Positions 40,623 to 49,189 are shown, counted from the first letter of the stretch. The stretch: DNA of 64,000 bases from Streptomyces bungoensis (GCF_001514215.1 NZ_KQ948854.1:1-64000); one strand, 5' to 3'. A program made the numbers and translations. Notes: generated from the sequence alone by a model not told the origin.

Positions 40623-42110
40623 ATGGCCGATCCCAAGGGGTTCATGACCACGCCGCGCCAGGAGTGGCCGCGGCGGCCCGTCGAGGAACGGGTCCGGGAC
40701 TGGGACGAGGTGTACGTCCCCGGGGCGCTGCTGCCCATCATCAGCAAGCAGGCGGACCGCTGCATGGACTGCGGCGTCCCGTTCTGCCACCAGGCCTGCC
40801 CGCTGGGCAATCTGATCCCCGAGTGGAACGACCTGGTCGCCCGCGAGGACTGGCGGGCGGCGAGCGACCGGCTGCACGCGACGAACAACTTCCCCGAGTA
40901 CACCGGGAGGCTGTGCCCGGCGCCGTGCGAGGCGGGCTGCGTCCTGGCGATCAACCAGCCGGCCGTGACCATCAAGAACGTGGAGTGCGCGATCGCGGAC
41001 CGGGCCTGGGAGGAGGGTTTCACCCCGCCGCGGCCTCCGGAGCGGCTGTCGGGGAAGACGGTCGCCGTGATCGGTTCCGGGCCGGCCGGGCTCGCGGCGG
41101 CGCAGCAGCTGACCCGGGCCGGGCACACGGTCGCGGTGTACGAGCGGGACGACCGGATCGGCGGGCTGATGCGGTACGGCATCCCCGCGTTCAAGATGGA
41201 GAAGCGGCACCTGGAGCGGCGGATCGAGCAGATGCGGGCCGAGGGGACGAGGTTCCGTACCTCGACGGTGGTCGGGCGGGACGTGTCGGCGGCCGATCTG
41301 CGCACGCGCTACGACGCGGTGGTGATCGCCACCGGGGCGACGGCGTGGCGGGAACTCTCCGTGCCGGGCCGGGAGTTGCGGGGGATACACCAGGCGATGG
41401 AGTACCTGCCGCTGGCCAACCGGGTGAGCGAGGGGGATCTGGAGGTCTCGCCGCTGTCCGCGGCCGGCAAGCACGTGGTCATCGTGGGCGGCGGGGACAC
41501 CGGGGCCGACTGCCTGGGCACAACGGTGCGGGAGGGGGCCGCGTCGGTGTCCCAGCTGGACATCTACGCGCAGCCGGGCGCCGAGCGCGACGAGGACGTC
41601 GAGCCGTGGCCGACCTACCCGAAGATCTACCGGCTGTCCGCGGCGCACGAAGAGGCGCGGGACCTGCGGACGGCTCCGGCGGCGGACGCGGACGCGCGGC
41701 TGTTCGCGGCGTCCACGCTGCGCTTCGACGGGGACGAAGCGGGGCACGTGCGGTCGCTGCACCTCGTCGAGGTCGACGCGCGGCGCCGGCCGCTGCCGGG
41801 TACCGGGCGGACGCTGCCCGCCGACCTCGTCCTGCTCGCCCTCGGCTTCTCCGGGCCGGACCAGGAGGACGGGATCATCGAGCAGCTCGGGCTGGAACTG
41901 GAGCCCCGCGGCACCATCGCGCGGGACGCCGGCTTCGCGACGAACGTCCCCGGCGTGTTCGCCGCCGGGGACGCGGCCCGCGGGCAGTCGCTCATCGTGT
42001 GGGCGATCGCGGAGGGCCGGGCGGTGGCGGCGGCCGTCGACCGCCGGCTGACGGGGAGTACCCGGCTGCCGGCGCCGATATCGGCGTACGACCGCCCGAT
42101 GGTCGTGTAG
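40623..42110 (+). CDS. gltD: Glutamate synthase small-subunit-type oxidoreductase (GltD-like), orphan
   Basis: FAD- and Fe-S-containing NADPH oxidoreductase of the GltD family, 495 residues. The N-terminal Cys clusters CMDCGVPFCHQACP and CPAPCEAGC bind Fe-S. VIGSGPAGLAAAQQLTRAGH binds FAD, GGGDTGADCLGT binds NADPH, and VFAAGDAARGQSLIVWAI is the C-terminal FAD motif. In glutamate synthase it passes electrons to the large GltB subunit, but no gltB lies in this window. It may therefore work with a distant GltB or another acceptor. ATG at 40623 (MADPKGFMTTPRQEW) follows AAGGAAG. Confidence 0.9.
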   Translation: MADPKGFMTTPRQEWPRRPVEERVRDWDEVYVPGALLPIISKQADRCMDCGVPFCHQACPLGNLIPEWNDLVAREDWRAASDRLHATNNFPEYTGRLCPAPCEAGCVLAINQPAVTIKNVECAIADRAWEEGFTPPRPPERLSGKTVAVIGSGPAGLAAAQQLTRAGHTVAVYERDDRIGGLMRYGIPAFKMEKRHLERRIEQMRAEGTRFRTSTVVGRDVSAADLRTRYDAVVIATGATAWRELSVPGRELRGIHQAMEYLPLANRVSEGDLEVSPLSAAGKHVVIVGGGDTGADCLGTTVREGAASVSQLDIYAQPGAERDEDVEPWPTYPKIYRLSAAHEEARDLRTAPAADADARLFAASTLRFDGDEAGHVRSLHLVEVDARRRPLPGTGRTLPADLVLLALGFSGPDQEDGIIEQLGLELEPRGTIARDAGFATNVPGVFAAGDAARGQSLIVWAIAEGRAVAAAVDRRLTGSTRLPAPISAYDRPMVV

Positions 42111-42139
42111 CCGCCACAGCCGGTGCCGCCGCCGGGGGT

Positions 42140-42949
42140 CTACCGCTTGCGGGCGACGGCCCCGTACCCGGGGATCACCCCGTCGTCCTGGCCGGGCACC
42201 GGCTCGCCCAGTTCGGGGTGCCACCTGTGGACGATCTCGACGCCGGGCTCGATCAGTTCCAGGCCGTCGAAGAAGCGGGCGAACTCCTCGCGGGAGCGCA
42301 GGGCGAGGGTGACACCGGCCGCCTTGAGCTTCTCGGTGGCGGCCGCCGACTCCTCGGGGGTGAAGTCGGCCGTGGCGTGCGTCATCACCAGGTGGCTGCC
42401 GGAGGGCAGTTCGGCGAGCAGCCGGCCGACCAGGTCGTGGGCGCCGTCCTCGTCGGGGATGAAGTGCAGTAGGGCGACGAGGGACAGCGCCACCGGCCGG
42501 TCGAGGTCGAGGATCTGCTCGGCGCCCGCGAGGATGGCGTCCGGGTCGCGCACGTCGGCCTGCAGGTACTCCGTCGTGCCCTCGGGCGTGCTGCGCAGCA
42601 GGGCGGCCGCGTGGGCCAGCACGATCGGGTCGTTGTCGCAGTAGACGACGCGGGCGTCGGGCGCGATCCGCTGGGCGATCTGGTGCAGGTTGGGCTCGGT
42701 CGGGATGCCGGTGCCGATGTCCAGGAACTGGCGGATGCCCTGCTCGGCGAGCCAGCGCGTGGTGCGGTGCATGAAGGCGCGGTTGACCCGGGCCATCACC
42801 GGCACCCTGGGGTCGAGGGCCAGCATCTGCCGGCCCATCTCCTCGTCGACGGGGTAGTTGTCCTTGCCGCCGAGGTACCAGTCGTACATGCGCGCGGGGT
42901 GCGGCCTGCTGGTGTCGATCTCGACGGCCGTCGGGTCCTGCCCTGTCAT
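42140..42949 (-). CDS. SAM-dependent methyltransferase of the actinobacterial DUF574 type
   Basis: 269 residues of the actinobacterial S-adenosyl methyltransferase family (PF04672 type, many paralogues in Streptomyces, function unknown). Landmarks are TSRPHPARMYDWYLGGKDNY near residue 13, RVNRAFMHRTTRWLAEQGIRQ, the SAM motif FLDIGTGIPTEPNLHQ, VYCDNDPIVLAHA and a C-terminal GLELIEPGVEIVHRWHPE. ATG at 42949 has GGAG 6 nt upstream. Paralogues often sit near DUF397/XRE genes as here. The two AT-richer TTGACT boxes in the 100 bases upstream do not pair with clear -10 elements. Confidence 0.9.
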   Translation of the reverse strand: MTGQDPTAVEIDTSRPHPARMYDWYLGGKDNYPVDEEMGRQMLALDPRVPVMARVNRAFMHRTTRWLAEQGIRQFLDIGTGIPTEPNLHQIAQRIAPDARVVYCDNDPIVLAHAAALLRSTPEGTTEYLQADVRDPDAILAGAEQILDLDRPVALSLVALLHFIPDEDGAHDLVGRLLAELPSGSHLVMTHATADFTPEESAAATEKLKAAGVTLALRSREEFARFFDGLELIEPGVEIVHRWHPELGEPVPGQDDGVIPGYGAVARKR

Positions 42950-43049
42950 CGGGAACTCCGTAAGCGTCTGACGCGTTGGGTGATCAAATTGCGAGTCAAG
43001 TCGGTGTCACAAACGGGAAGTTGAGCGAGCAACAGTAGTCAAGGGTGAT

Positions 43050-43304
43050 TCAGGAGAGGAGGAAGTCGGCCTCCCCCGCTTTGGCGCCCTGGATGAAGGC
43101 CGTCATCTCGGCCGCGGTGTAGATCAGCGCCGGCCCGTCCGGGTCGGTCGACTGGCGCAGGGCGATCCGGCCGTCGGCGAGCTTCATCGCCTCCAGGCAG
43201 TTCCCGCCGTTGCCGCCGCTCCAGGGCTTGTGCCAGCCCTCGCTGCCCAACTCCCGCGCGGGCATGCCGTTGTAGACGTGACTGCGCGGTGTGATGCGAT
43301 CCAT
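43050..43304 (-). CDS. DUF397 domain protein
   Basis: 84-residue DUF397 protein. The family core is present: GWHKPWSGGNGGNCLEAM, ADGRIALRQSTDPDGPALIYTAAEMTAFIQG (in two parts). DUF397 proteins are found next to XRE regulators in Streptomyces and act as their partners or antagonists in development and antibiotic control (for example the whiJ-type loci). The ATG at 43302-43304 overlaps the stop of the XRE gene by one base (TAATG), so synthesis is coupled. The sequence makes a regulator/partner pair likely; direct binding is inference. Confidence 0.92.
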   Translation of the reverse strand: MDRITPRSHVYNGMPARELGSEGWHKPWSGGNGGNCLEAMKLADGRIALRQSTDPDGPALIYTAAEMTAFIQGAKAGEADFLLS

Positions 43305-44164
43305 TACAGCTCCTTGCGGAGATCCCGGAGGATCTCCTTCGTGCGTTGTGCAGTGGCGGCCTGGGCCGCCATGCGGTCCATGACCTCGAGGTGGGTCGCC
43401 ACCTCGGTGCGCGCGTCCAGGTAGACGGCGCCGGTCAGGTACTCGCTGTAGACCATGTCCGGCAGTTCGGGCATGGCGAAACGGAACAGTACGAAGGGCC
43501 CGTACGTTCCCGGGTGGGGGCCGCTCGCGAACGGGGCCACCTGGAGGGTCACGTTCGGCAGCTCCGCGGCCTCGAGCAGCGCGTCGGCCTGCGCGCGCAT
43601 CACGTCGGGGCCGCCGATCGGCCGGCGCAGGACGGTCTCGTCCATGACCGCCCAGAAGCGGGGCGCGTCGGGACGGGTGAGCAGTTCCTGGCGCCGCATG
43701 CGCAGCGCGACATGACGCTCGATCTCGTCGGGGCTGGTCTGGCCGATGGCACCCGACTTCAGCACGCCCCGCGCGTAGTCCTCCGTCTGCAGCAGCCCGG
43801 GGACGAAGTGCGGCTCGTAGGAGCGGATGAGTCCGGCGGCGCCCTCCAGGCTGACGTACATCGAGAACCAGCCCGGCAGGATGTCGTGGAACCGCTGCCA
43901 CCAGCCGGGGCGGTTGGCCTCCTCGGCCAGCTGGACGAAGAGTTCGGCCTCGTCCTCGGGAACGCCGTAGGCCCTCAGCAGCAGTTGCAGGTACGGGATC
44001 TTGAGGGCGACCTCGGCCGTCTCCATGCGGCGGATGGTGGCGGGGGCGACACGGAGCACCCGGGCGGCCTCCTCCCGCTTCAGCCCGGCGCTTTCCCGCA
44101 GGTCCAGCAGGCGCCTGCCGAGGACCACCTGGCCCACGGTAGGCGCGGACCGCGGCTCGCTCAC
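43304..44164 (-). CDS. XRE-family regulator with DUF5753 C-terminal domain (WhiJ-like)
   Basis: 286-residue helix-turn-helix regulator. The N-terminal lambda-repressor-like HTH lies at about residues 13-65 (VVLGRRLLDLRESAGLKREE; RVLRVAPATIRRMETAE). The long C-terminal DUF5753 ligand or partner domain includes SYEPHFVPGLLQTEDYARGV, RRQELLTRPDAPRFWAVMDE and FRFAMPELPDMVYSEYLTGA. GTG at 44164 is used (GGAGG 7 nt upstream); upstream codons are basic and unlike the family. With DUF397 downstream and an anti-sigma-like ATPase gene divergent, it forms the classic Streptomyces three-gene module. The palindrome at 44356-44370 is its likely target. Confidence 0.92.
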   Translation of the reverse strand: MSEPRSAPTVGQVVLGRRLLDLRESAGLKREEAARVLRVAPATIRRMETAEVALKIPYLQLLLRAYGVPEDEAELFVQLAEEANRPGWWQRFHDILPGWFSMYVSLEGAAGLIRSYEPHFVPGLLQTEDYARGVLKSGAIGQTSPDEIERHVALRMRRQELLTRPDAPRFWAVMDETVLRRPIGGPDVMRAQADALLEAAELPNVTLQVAPFASGPHPGTYGPFVLFRFAMPELPDMVYSEYLTGAVYLDARTEVATHLEVMDRMAAQAATAQRTKEILRDLRKEL

Positions 44165-44355
44165 GCTCCCACCTCCGACACGAAGTCCGCTCCGGACAAA
44201 AAGAATCCCGACAGCCCTGCGGCGCCGTTCGGAGACTCGTCCGGCGATCCGCCGGATCGCCGAGGGTCCCAATTGGCGCCGCTAGAAGTGCTGTTGCCAG
44301 CAGTGTGCCACGGTGCTCGACCGAGTGGACACCGCACTCTGCATTTTTCATAGTG

Positions 44356-44388
44356 ACACTTGCCAAGTGTTCACGCCGGGGAGATAGT
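44356..44388 (+). promoter_or_regulatory. Promoter with palindromic operator for the ATPase gene
   Basis: TTGCCA (44360-44365), a 17-base spacer and GATAGT (44383-44388) form a good promoter whose start point falls on the GTG at 44396, 7 bases on. A perfect 7-1-7 palindrome ACACTTG-C-CAAGTGT (44356-44370) covers the -35. It is a strong candidate binding site for the adjacent XRE regulator. Confidence 0.65.
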
Positions 44389-44395
44389 GGCAAGC

Positions 44396-45136
44396 GTGAT
44401 TCCGTCCGCGCCCTTAGGAACAGACGCTGCCGCAGACCGTGCCGGTCTCGGTGCAGCCGGGGTTCCCGCCGCCCGAGCAGGTTCGGGTTCCGGGGAGGAA
44501 GCAGCCCCCGGTGGGAGCGCCGCAGAGCGCCGGTTCCGCTTCGAGCTGGCCGCGCACCCGGGTTCCCCCGCACAGGCGAGGCGTCTGACGCGGGCCCGGC
44601 TGACCGGCTGGTCGGTGTGCGCGGACACCTGCGACACCGCGGCTCTCGTCATATCCGAGCTGGTCACGAATGCCATCGTGCACACCGCGAGCAGTCGCGT
44701 GGTGTGCGAGTTGCACGACCACGACGACATGCTGCGCATCGCCGTGCACGACGAGGGCTGCGCGCCCGGCGAGCCGCACCCCTCCCCGCAGCGTCCCGAG
44801 GAGGAGCACGGGAGGGGGTTGCTCCTCGTCGACGCGTTGTGCCGGTCCTGGGGTGCCCAGGAGCACGGGCCGGGGCTGCTGGTCTGGGCCGAGCTGGCCC
44901 GTCGGACCGACGCGGCGCGCGACACGGCCGAGCCCCGCGACGACCTGGGCTGGGGTGCCCGCCCCAAGCCGGGCGGCCCGCCGCCCGGCCCCGGCGAGGA
45001 GGACGAAGCGGAGGCCCGGCACGGCGCGGCCCCCGCGCCGCCGCACGGGCCGGTACCGGCCCAGCAGCACAGGCCGCTCCCCGCGCCGCAGCACGGCCCG
45101 GCCCCGGCGCGGCGCCGGGCCTGGGAGCGGCCGTGA
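44396..45136 (+). CDS. Anti-sigma-factor-like ATP-binding protein (GHKL)
   Basis: 246-residue protein with a GHKL ATPase domain of the RsbW/SpoIIAB-like type common in Streptomyces. Landmarks are FELAAHPGSPAQARRLTRARL, the N-box LVISELVTNAIVHTAS, the G1 box IAVHDEGC, and HGRGLLLVDALCRSWG. The domain covers about residues 45-165. A Pro/Ala/His/Gln-rich tail of about 75 residues follows, with loose repeats (PAPPHGPVPA, QQHRPLPAPQHGPAPA), probably disordered. GTG at 44396 is chosen because the promoter predicts a leaderless start there; GTG at 44387 is the alternative. It is divergent from the XRE/DUF397 pair. The target sigma or partner is unknown. Confidence 0.88.
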   Translation: MIPSAPLGTDAAADRAGLGAAGVPAARAGSGSGEEAAPGGSAAERRFRFELAAHPGSPAQARRLTRARLTGWSVCADTCDTAALVISELVTNAIVHTASSRVVCELHDHDDMLRIAVHDEGCAPGEPHPSPQRPEEEHGRGLLLVDALCRSWGAQEHGPGLLVWAELARRTDAARDTAEPRDDLGWGARPKPGGPPPGPGEEDEAEARHGAAPAPPHGPVPAQQHRPLPAPQHGPAPARRRAWERP

Positions 45137-45570
45137 CCGGGGGCGACGACTGCGGCCGGCCGCTCGGTCTGGACACCCTCGTCCATCTCGGACGCCGCCG
45201 CCAGCCTGCTCCCGCCCCGGCCGCGGGCCGCCGGCCGCCGGTCCCCGAGGGCATGACGGCCCCGCTCGGCTGTGACGCCGTGGCCGTGCCCGATCACCTC
45301 GGGCGGCTGATCCTGCCGCGGCTGCCGCGGGTGGGATGCGTGTACGCCGACGGGTCGCGCTGGTGGTGGGTGGTCCCCTCGGACTCCGACTACGCCCTGC
45401 CCTGGCCGGCTCCGGCCCACTACGCCCTCGGCGCGCCGGTGCCAGCCGCCGCCCGCCTGATCCACCGACCGGCGGGCACGGTCCCGTACACCCCGCCGAT
45501 TCCGCTCTACCTGGCCCTGTGCCGGGTGACGGGCACGACACCGGACTGGTCCCGAGCCGTCTCGGCGTGA
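45133..45570 (+). CDS. Hypothetical protein translationally coupled to the ATPase
   Basis: 145 residues; I do not recognise the family. GTG at 45133 overlaps the ATPase stop (GTGA), which makes this a real coupled gene. The product has LDTLVHLGRRRQPAPAPAAG, a middle segment CDAVAVPDHLGRLILPRLPR, an aromatic-rich strand region (SRWWWVVPSDSDYALPWPAPAHY) and PYTPPIPLYLALCRVTG near the end. No signal peptide or membrane helix. Its tie to the anti-sigma-like protein suggests a role in the same regulatory module. Confidence 0.75.
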   Translation: MTGGDDCGRPLGLDTLVHLGRRRQPAPAPAAGRRPPVPEGMTAPLGCDAVAVPDHLGRLILPRLPRVGCVYADGSRWWWVVPSDSDYALPWPAPAHYALGAPVPAAARLIHRPAGTVPYTPPIPLYLALCRVTGTTPDWSRAVSA

Positions 45571-45650
45571 CGCCGCGCGTCGCCTTCGCGGAACCGTGTG
45601 CCGGGCAGCCGCCCGACCCGGCCGCAGCGCGGTGGCCTCACCGGCCGGCC

Positions 45651-45827
45651 TCACCGGGCGGCGTCGCCGCCCCGCAGGATGACCAGGAACGTGTCCGTGG
45701 CGAGGTCCATGACCACCTCGGCCGGCAGGCCTTCGAGGCGTCGCGCGTGCGCGAACTCCTCCGCGGGCCAGGAGCCCCGCGGGCCGCCTGCGGGAAAGCG
45801 TTCGAGCACGGTTCGCCCGTTCACCAT
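45651..45827 (-). CDS. Small conserved-looking protein of 58 residues
   Basis: Too short for a usual length cut-off. Translating from ATG at 45825-45827 gives MVNGRTVLERFPAGGPRG, continuing SWPAEEFAHARRLEGLPA and EVVMDLATDTFLVILRGGD, then a stop. A near-perfect GGAGGTGCGAG site lies directly upstream. The product is amphipathic with no signal peptide, and codon third positions are strongly GC, as in true genes here. Similar short proteins occur near XRE/DUF397 loci in Streptomyces as far as I recall. Function unknown. An inverted repeat lies about 65 bases upstream. Confidence 0.72.
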   Translation of the reverse strand: MVNGRTVLERFPAGGPRGSWPAEEFAHARRLEGLPAEVVMDLATDTFLVILRGGDAAR

Positions 45828-45890
45828 CTCGCACCTCCATTAAGCGTCGTACCTGTAGGAGTTAACGCCCTGGAAAGGGGAAACGGCTCG

Positions 45891-45908
45891 CTCAGTGACC
45901 CGACTGAG
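45891..45908. repeat. Perfect 6-bp inverted repeat upstream of the small gene
   Basis: CTCAGT (45891-45896) and ACTGAG (45903-45908) flank six bases, between the small gene and the P450 stop. It could be an operator for the small gene or a weak terminator for the P450 gene. Confidence 0.35.
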
Positions 45909-45999
45909 ACCTTCTTGACACCCGTTCAGCGCGGACCGTGAGAGTCCGTTCACCTTGGGACACGAACCGCGCATTCGGCGACGGACATGTCACCGAACG

Positions 46000-47187
46000 T
46001 CATGCGATCGAGTCCCTCCGCCGGTAGCGCACCGGCAGTTCCACCAGCCCGCGGGCGCGCAGCGACCGGCGCCGTTTCAGGTCGTCGGCGGCGAGGGTCA
46101 GTTCGGGGAACCGCTCCAGCAGGACCGCGAGGGCGATCTCCGTCTCGGCGCGGGCGAGCGGGGCGCCCAGGCAGTAGTGGATGCCGTGGCCGAGGGCGAG
46201 GTGGCCCGAGGTGTCGCGGCCCGGATCGAGACGGTCGGGGTAGGGGAAGCGGGCGGGGTCGCGGTTGGCGGCGGCCAGGGAGACCCAGACCGTCTCCCCC
46301 GCCGGGACGGTCACCCCGGCGATCGTGACGTCCTCGACCGGGAAGCGGCGCAGGGCGAGCAGGGCGGGGCCGTCGTAGCGGGCGAACTCCTCCACGGCGT
46401 CCGGGATGCGCGCCGGGTCCTCACGCAGCGCGGTGAGCTGGTCGGGATGACGCAGCAGCGCGAGGACGGCATTGCCGATGAGCTGCACGGTGTTCTCGTA
46501 CCCGGCGAAGAGGATGAGGAAGGCGAGGGACATCAGCTCGTCCTCGGTGAGCCGGTCGCCGTCGTCGCGGACCGCGATCAGGTCGGACAGCAGGTCGTCG
46601 GCGGGGTCCGCGCGTTTCGCGGCGAGGAGCCGGGTGAGGAAGCCCAGCATGGCGGCCATCGCCTCCCTGGAGGCGTCGGGACGGGCCGGGTCCGGGGCCG
46701 TGAGGCCGTCGGTCCACACGCGGAAGTCCAGCCGGTGCTCCTCCGGGATGCCGAGCAGGTCGCAGATGACGGTGATCGGCAGTGGGGCGGCGTAGGAGGC
46801 GATGAGGTCGGTGGCGCCGTGCGGGCCGAGGGCGTCGAGGAGCCGGCCGGCGGTGCGCCGGATCGGCTCGCGGAGCCGCTCGACGCGGCGCGGGGTGAAG
46901 GCACGGCCGACCAGACGCCGGATCCGGGTGTGGTCCGGTGGGTCCATGTTGAGGAGGTTGGCGTCGAGGGCGGGCGGCAGGGCGAGGCCCTGGTACGTGC
47001 CGGCCGTGGCGTGCCGCTTGCCGAGGGCCAGGCGGGGGTCGGCGAGGGCGGCCCGGACGTCGTCGTAGCGGGTGACCAGCCAGGCGGGGGTGCCGTCGGG
47101 GCCGGTGATGCGGTGCACGGGCGCGGTGTCGCGCAGCCGCCGGTAGACGTCGTAGGGCTGGTCGAGGAGGCCGTCCGCGAGATCCAT
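46000..47187 (-). CDS. Cytochrome P450
   Basis: Soluble bacterial class P450 monooxygenase of 395 residues. The heme-binding loop is LGHGIHYCLGAPLARAE (Cys thiolate), with the K-helix EEFARYDGP and ...RFPYPDRLDPGR preceding it. The I-helix reads LILFAGYENTVQLIGN. The usual acid-alcohol pair (E/D-T) appears as Glu-Asn, with Thr one place later, which may alter proton delivery. The N-terminal region (DQPYDVYRRLRDTAPVH) and family style suggest CYP107-like. No ferredoxin or reductase gene is adjacent. ATG at 47187 has a TAGGCT box 7 bases upstream. The substrate is unknown. Confidence 0.93.
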   Translation of the reverse strand: MDLADGLLDQPYDVYRRLRDTAPVHRITGPDGTPAWLVTRYDDVRAALADPRLALGKRHATAGTYQGLALPPALDANLLNMDPPDHTRIRRLVGRAFTPRRVERLREPIRRTAGRLLDALGPHGATDLIASYAAPLPITVICDLLGIPEEHRLDFRVWTDGLTAPDPARPDASREAMAAMLGFLTRLLAAKRADPADDLLSDLIAVRDDGDRLTEDELMSLAFLILFAGYENTVQLIGNAVLALLRHPDQLTALREDPARIPDAVEEFARYDGPALLALRRFPVEDVTIAGVTVPAGETVWVSLAAANRDPARFPYPDRLDPGRDTSGHLALGHGIHYCLGAPLARAETEIALAVLLERFPELTLAADDLKRRRSLRARGLVELPVRYRRRDSIA

Positions 47188-47194
47188 GGCAGGC

Positions 47195-47200
47195 AGCCTA
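47195..47200 (-). promoter_or_regulatory. -10 element for leaderless P450 mRNA
   Basis: TAGGCT on the minus strand ends 7 bases before the P450 ATG (47187). Confidence 0.45.
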
Positions 47201-47266
47201 CGCGGAGGTCAGGGGGGTGTTTCCCAGTTCGGATCGGCTGCTGCGGGCGGGACTTGCGGGCCGCGC

Positions 47267-49189
47267 CTAAGAGGTTCCGGACGTCCTCGCCGTCCCCGCC
47301 GCCCGCGCAGGCGGTGGGGCGGCCGCCGGCAGTCCCGCCCGCTTCTCGAACTCCACCACCTCGTTCAGCAGCTCCTGCAGTCGGCGGGTGTGCTCCGGGG
47401 TGAGGTGGCCGGCGTCGTCGAGGTGGACGGCGCAGGCGGTGGTGGTGTCGACGAGGCGTTCGAGGACGGCGGCGACGGCGTCCGTGCCCTCGGTGTGCCG
47501 GGCGAGGGCGGGCAGTTCGGCGGCGGCGACGGCGATGGCGGTGCGGGCCTCGGCGAGGGTGCGGTAGGCCTCGCGGCGCAGCGCCCAGCGTTCGCCGCGG
47601 TCCCCGGACTCGCCGAGGACGTGCACGAGGTAGGCGTGCGCGGCGGCCCCGGCGGTGGCGAGCCGGCCCCGCACCCCGCCGCCGCGCTCCCCCGGCATCG
47701 GCAGATGCCCGACGATCAGCACGATGGCGCAGGCCAGCAGGGTCTCGCCGATCCGGCTGACGGACGCCTGCGGTTCGCCTCCGACCATCACCAGGGCGAG
47801 CACGAGAACGGTGATGACGGCGGTCAGGGCACCGAAGTTCCGGGTGGCGACGGGGACGAGCGCCCCACACACCGCCACCAGGGCGATCAGCCCCTCGGGG
47901 CGTGGCAGCAGCGCGGCGAACCCGGCGAACACCAGGGCGCCGAGCACCGTCCCGGCGGCCCGGCTCAGCACGCGGGAGGCCATCGGCCCGAGGTCGGGCT
48001 TGACGAGGAACACGGCGGTGGCGGGCAGCCAGTACCAGTGCTGGTGGTGCCCGTACCAGCGGGTGTGGTGCAGGGCCTGGGCGACGGCGGAGCTGGCCCC
48101 GAAGCACAGGGCGACGCGCAGTCCGTACTCCCGGCCGCCGGCGCCGAGTGCGGCCCGCAGGGCGCTTCCGGCGTCGCGCCGCCGGGTCAGCAGCCGGCGT
48201 TCGCCGCCCCTGGCCCGGTCGAAGGCCTCGGCGGCGCGCAGCAGGGCCTCGTCGAGGGCGCGCAGGGCGGGGGTGGAGCGGCTGGGGGCGGGCAGCGGGG
48301 CGGTACCGGTGTCGCCGCGGACGGCGGCGGCGAGCAGCCGGGGCCCCCGTGCCGCCCGTGCGGGGACGGGTTCGCCCGCCCAGAACAGGGCGGTGGCGGC
48401 TTCGGCGAGGGGCAGCGCGGCGGTGAACCGGGCGTGCAGCCGGCGCTCGGCGGCGGAGCTGGCGTACCGGCGCAGCCGGGGCCCGGCGAGGGCGTCCTGG
48501 GCGTGGTCGAGGGCGGCGGTGAGCGCGGCCCGGCGGGCGGTCGCGCTGTCGGTGCCGACGGCGTCGAGGAGGGCGGCGACGGCGTCGTACACGTCGGCGA
48601 CCGCCTCGCGCTCGCCGTCGAAGCGGAAGTCACCGGCGAGCGAACCGGGCGTGGGCAGGGCCAGCCGCAGCAGGAGCAGCCAGGCGGCGCCGGCGAGGAA
48701 GGCGAGGGCCGCCGGCAGGCCGTTACCGGTGAGCGCCATCCCGGCGCCGACGGCGGCGGTGACGAGCAGCTGGGTTCCGGCGGCGGAGGCGACGGGCCCG
48801 ACGGCGCTGACGCATCCGGCGGCCAGCCCGAGCGCGGTGAACAGCAGGGTCAGCGGTACGGCGGACAGCTCCTGCCCGGCGTACATGCCCACGAGCAGGC
48901 CGAGGGCGCCGGCGAGCGCGGGGACGCCGAGCCGCTTGACGGAGGCGCGCCGGCTGCCGGGGCGGTCGTTGATGCCGGCGAGCATCGCGGCGATGGCGGC
49001 GAGGACGCCGTAGCCGAGGAGGCCGCTGAGCACGCCGGTGAGCAGCAGGGGTCCGGCGGCGAGCGCGCCCCGGGTCATCGCGCTCCACGGAACGGGCCCG
49101 CGCTGGGAGCGGAAGGCGTGGGCGAGCCAGGGGGGCGGGGCGGCGGCGGTCCGGCGGCCGGGGCGGCCGCGGGCTGCGGGACGTGACAC
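47267..49189 (-). CDS. FUSC-family (aromatic acid exporter-like) membrane protein
   Basis: 640-residue membrane protein. It has two blocks of about five to six hydrophobic segments (residues about 45-180 and 375-500), each followed by a soluble helical domain, the layout of FUSC/AaeB/YccS-type proteins. Visible segments include ALAAGPLLLTGVLSGLLGYG, AVPLTLLFTALGLAAGCVSA and HHQHWYWLPATAVFLVKPDL. The last is followed by SRAAGTVLGALVFAG, a characteristic block of the family. GTG at 49189 has AGGAG 5 nt upstream; an internal Met at the first hydrophobic segment is an alternative. Relatives export aromatic carboxylates, but the substrate is unknown. It is divergent from the expansin gene. Confidence 0.85.
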   Translation of the reverse strand: MSRPAARGRPGRRTAAAPPPWLAHAFRSQRGPVPWSAMTRGALAAGPLLLTGVLSGLLGYGVLAAIAAMLAGINDRPGSRRASVKRLGVPALAGALGLLVGMYAGQELSAVPLTLLFTALGLAAGCVSAVGPVASAAGTQLLVTAAVGAGMALTGNGLPAALAFLAGAAWLLLLRLALPTPGSLAGDFRFDGEREAVADVYDAVAALLDAVGTDSATARRAALTAALDHAQDALAGPRLRRYASSAAERRLHARFTAALPLAEAATALFWAGEPVPARAARGPRLLAAAVRGDTGTAPLPAPSRSTPALRALDEALLRAAEAFDRARGGERRLLTRRRDAGSALRAALGAGGREYGLRVALCFGASSAVAQALHHTRWYGHHQHWYWLPATAVFLVKPDLGPMASRVLSRAAGTVLGALVFAGFAALLPRPEGLIALVAVCGALVPVATRNFGALTAVITVLVLALVMVGGEPQASVSRIGETLLACAIVLIVGHLPMPGERGGGVRGRLATAGAAAHAYLVHVLGESGDRGERWALRREAYRTLAEARTAIAVAAAELPALARHTEGTDAVAAVLERLVDTTTACAVHLDDAGHLTPEHTRRLQELLNEVVEFEKRAGLPAAAPPPARAAGTARTSGTS

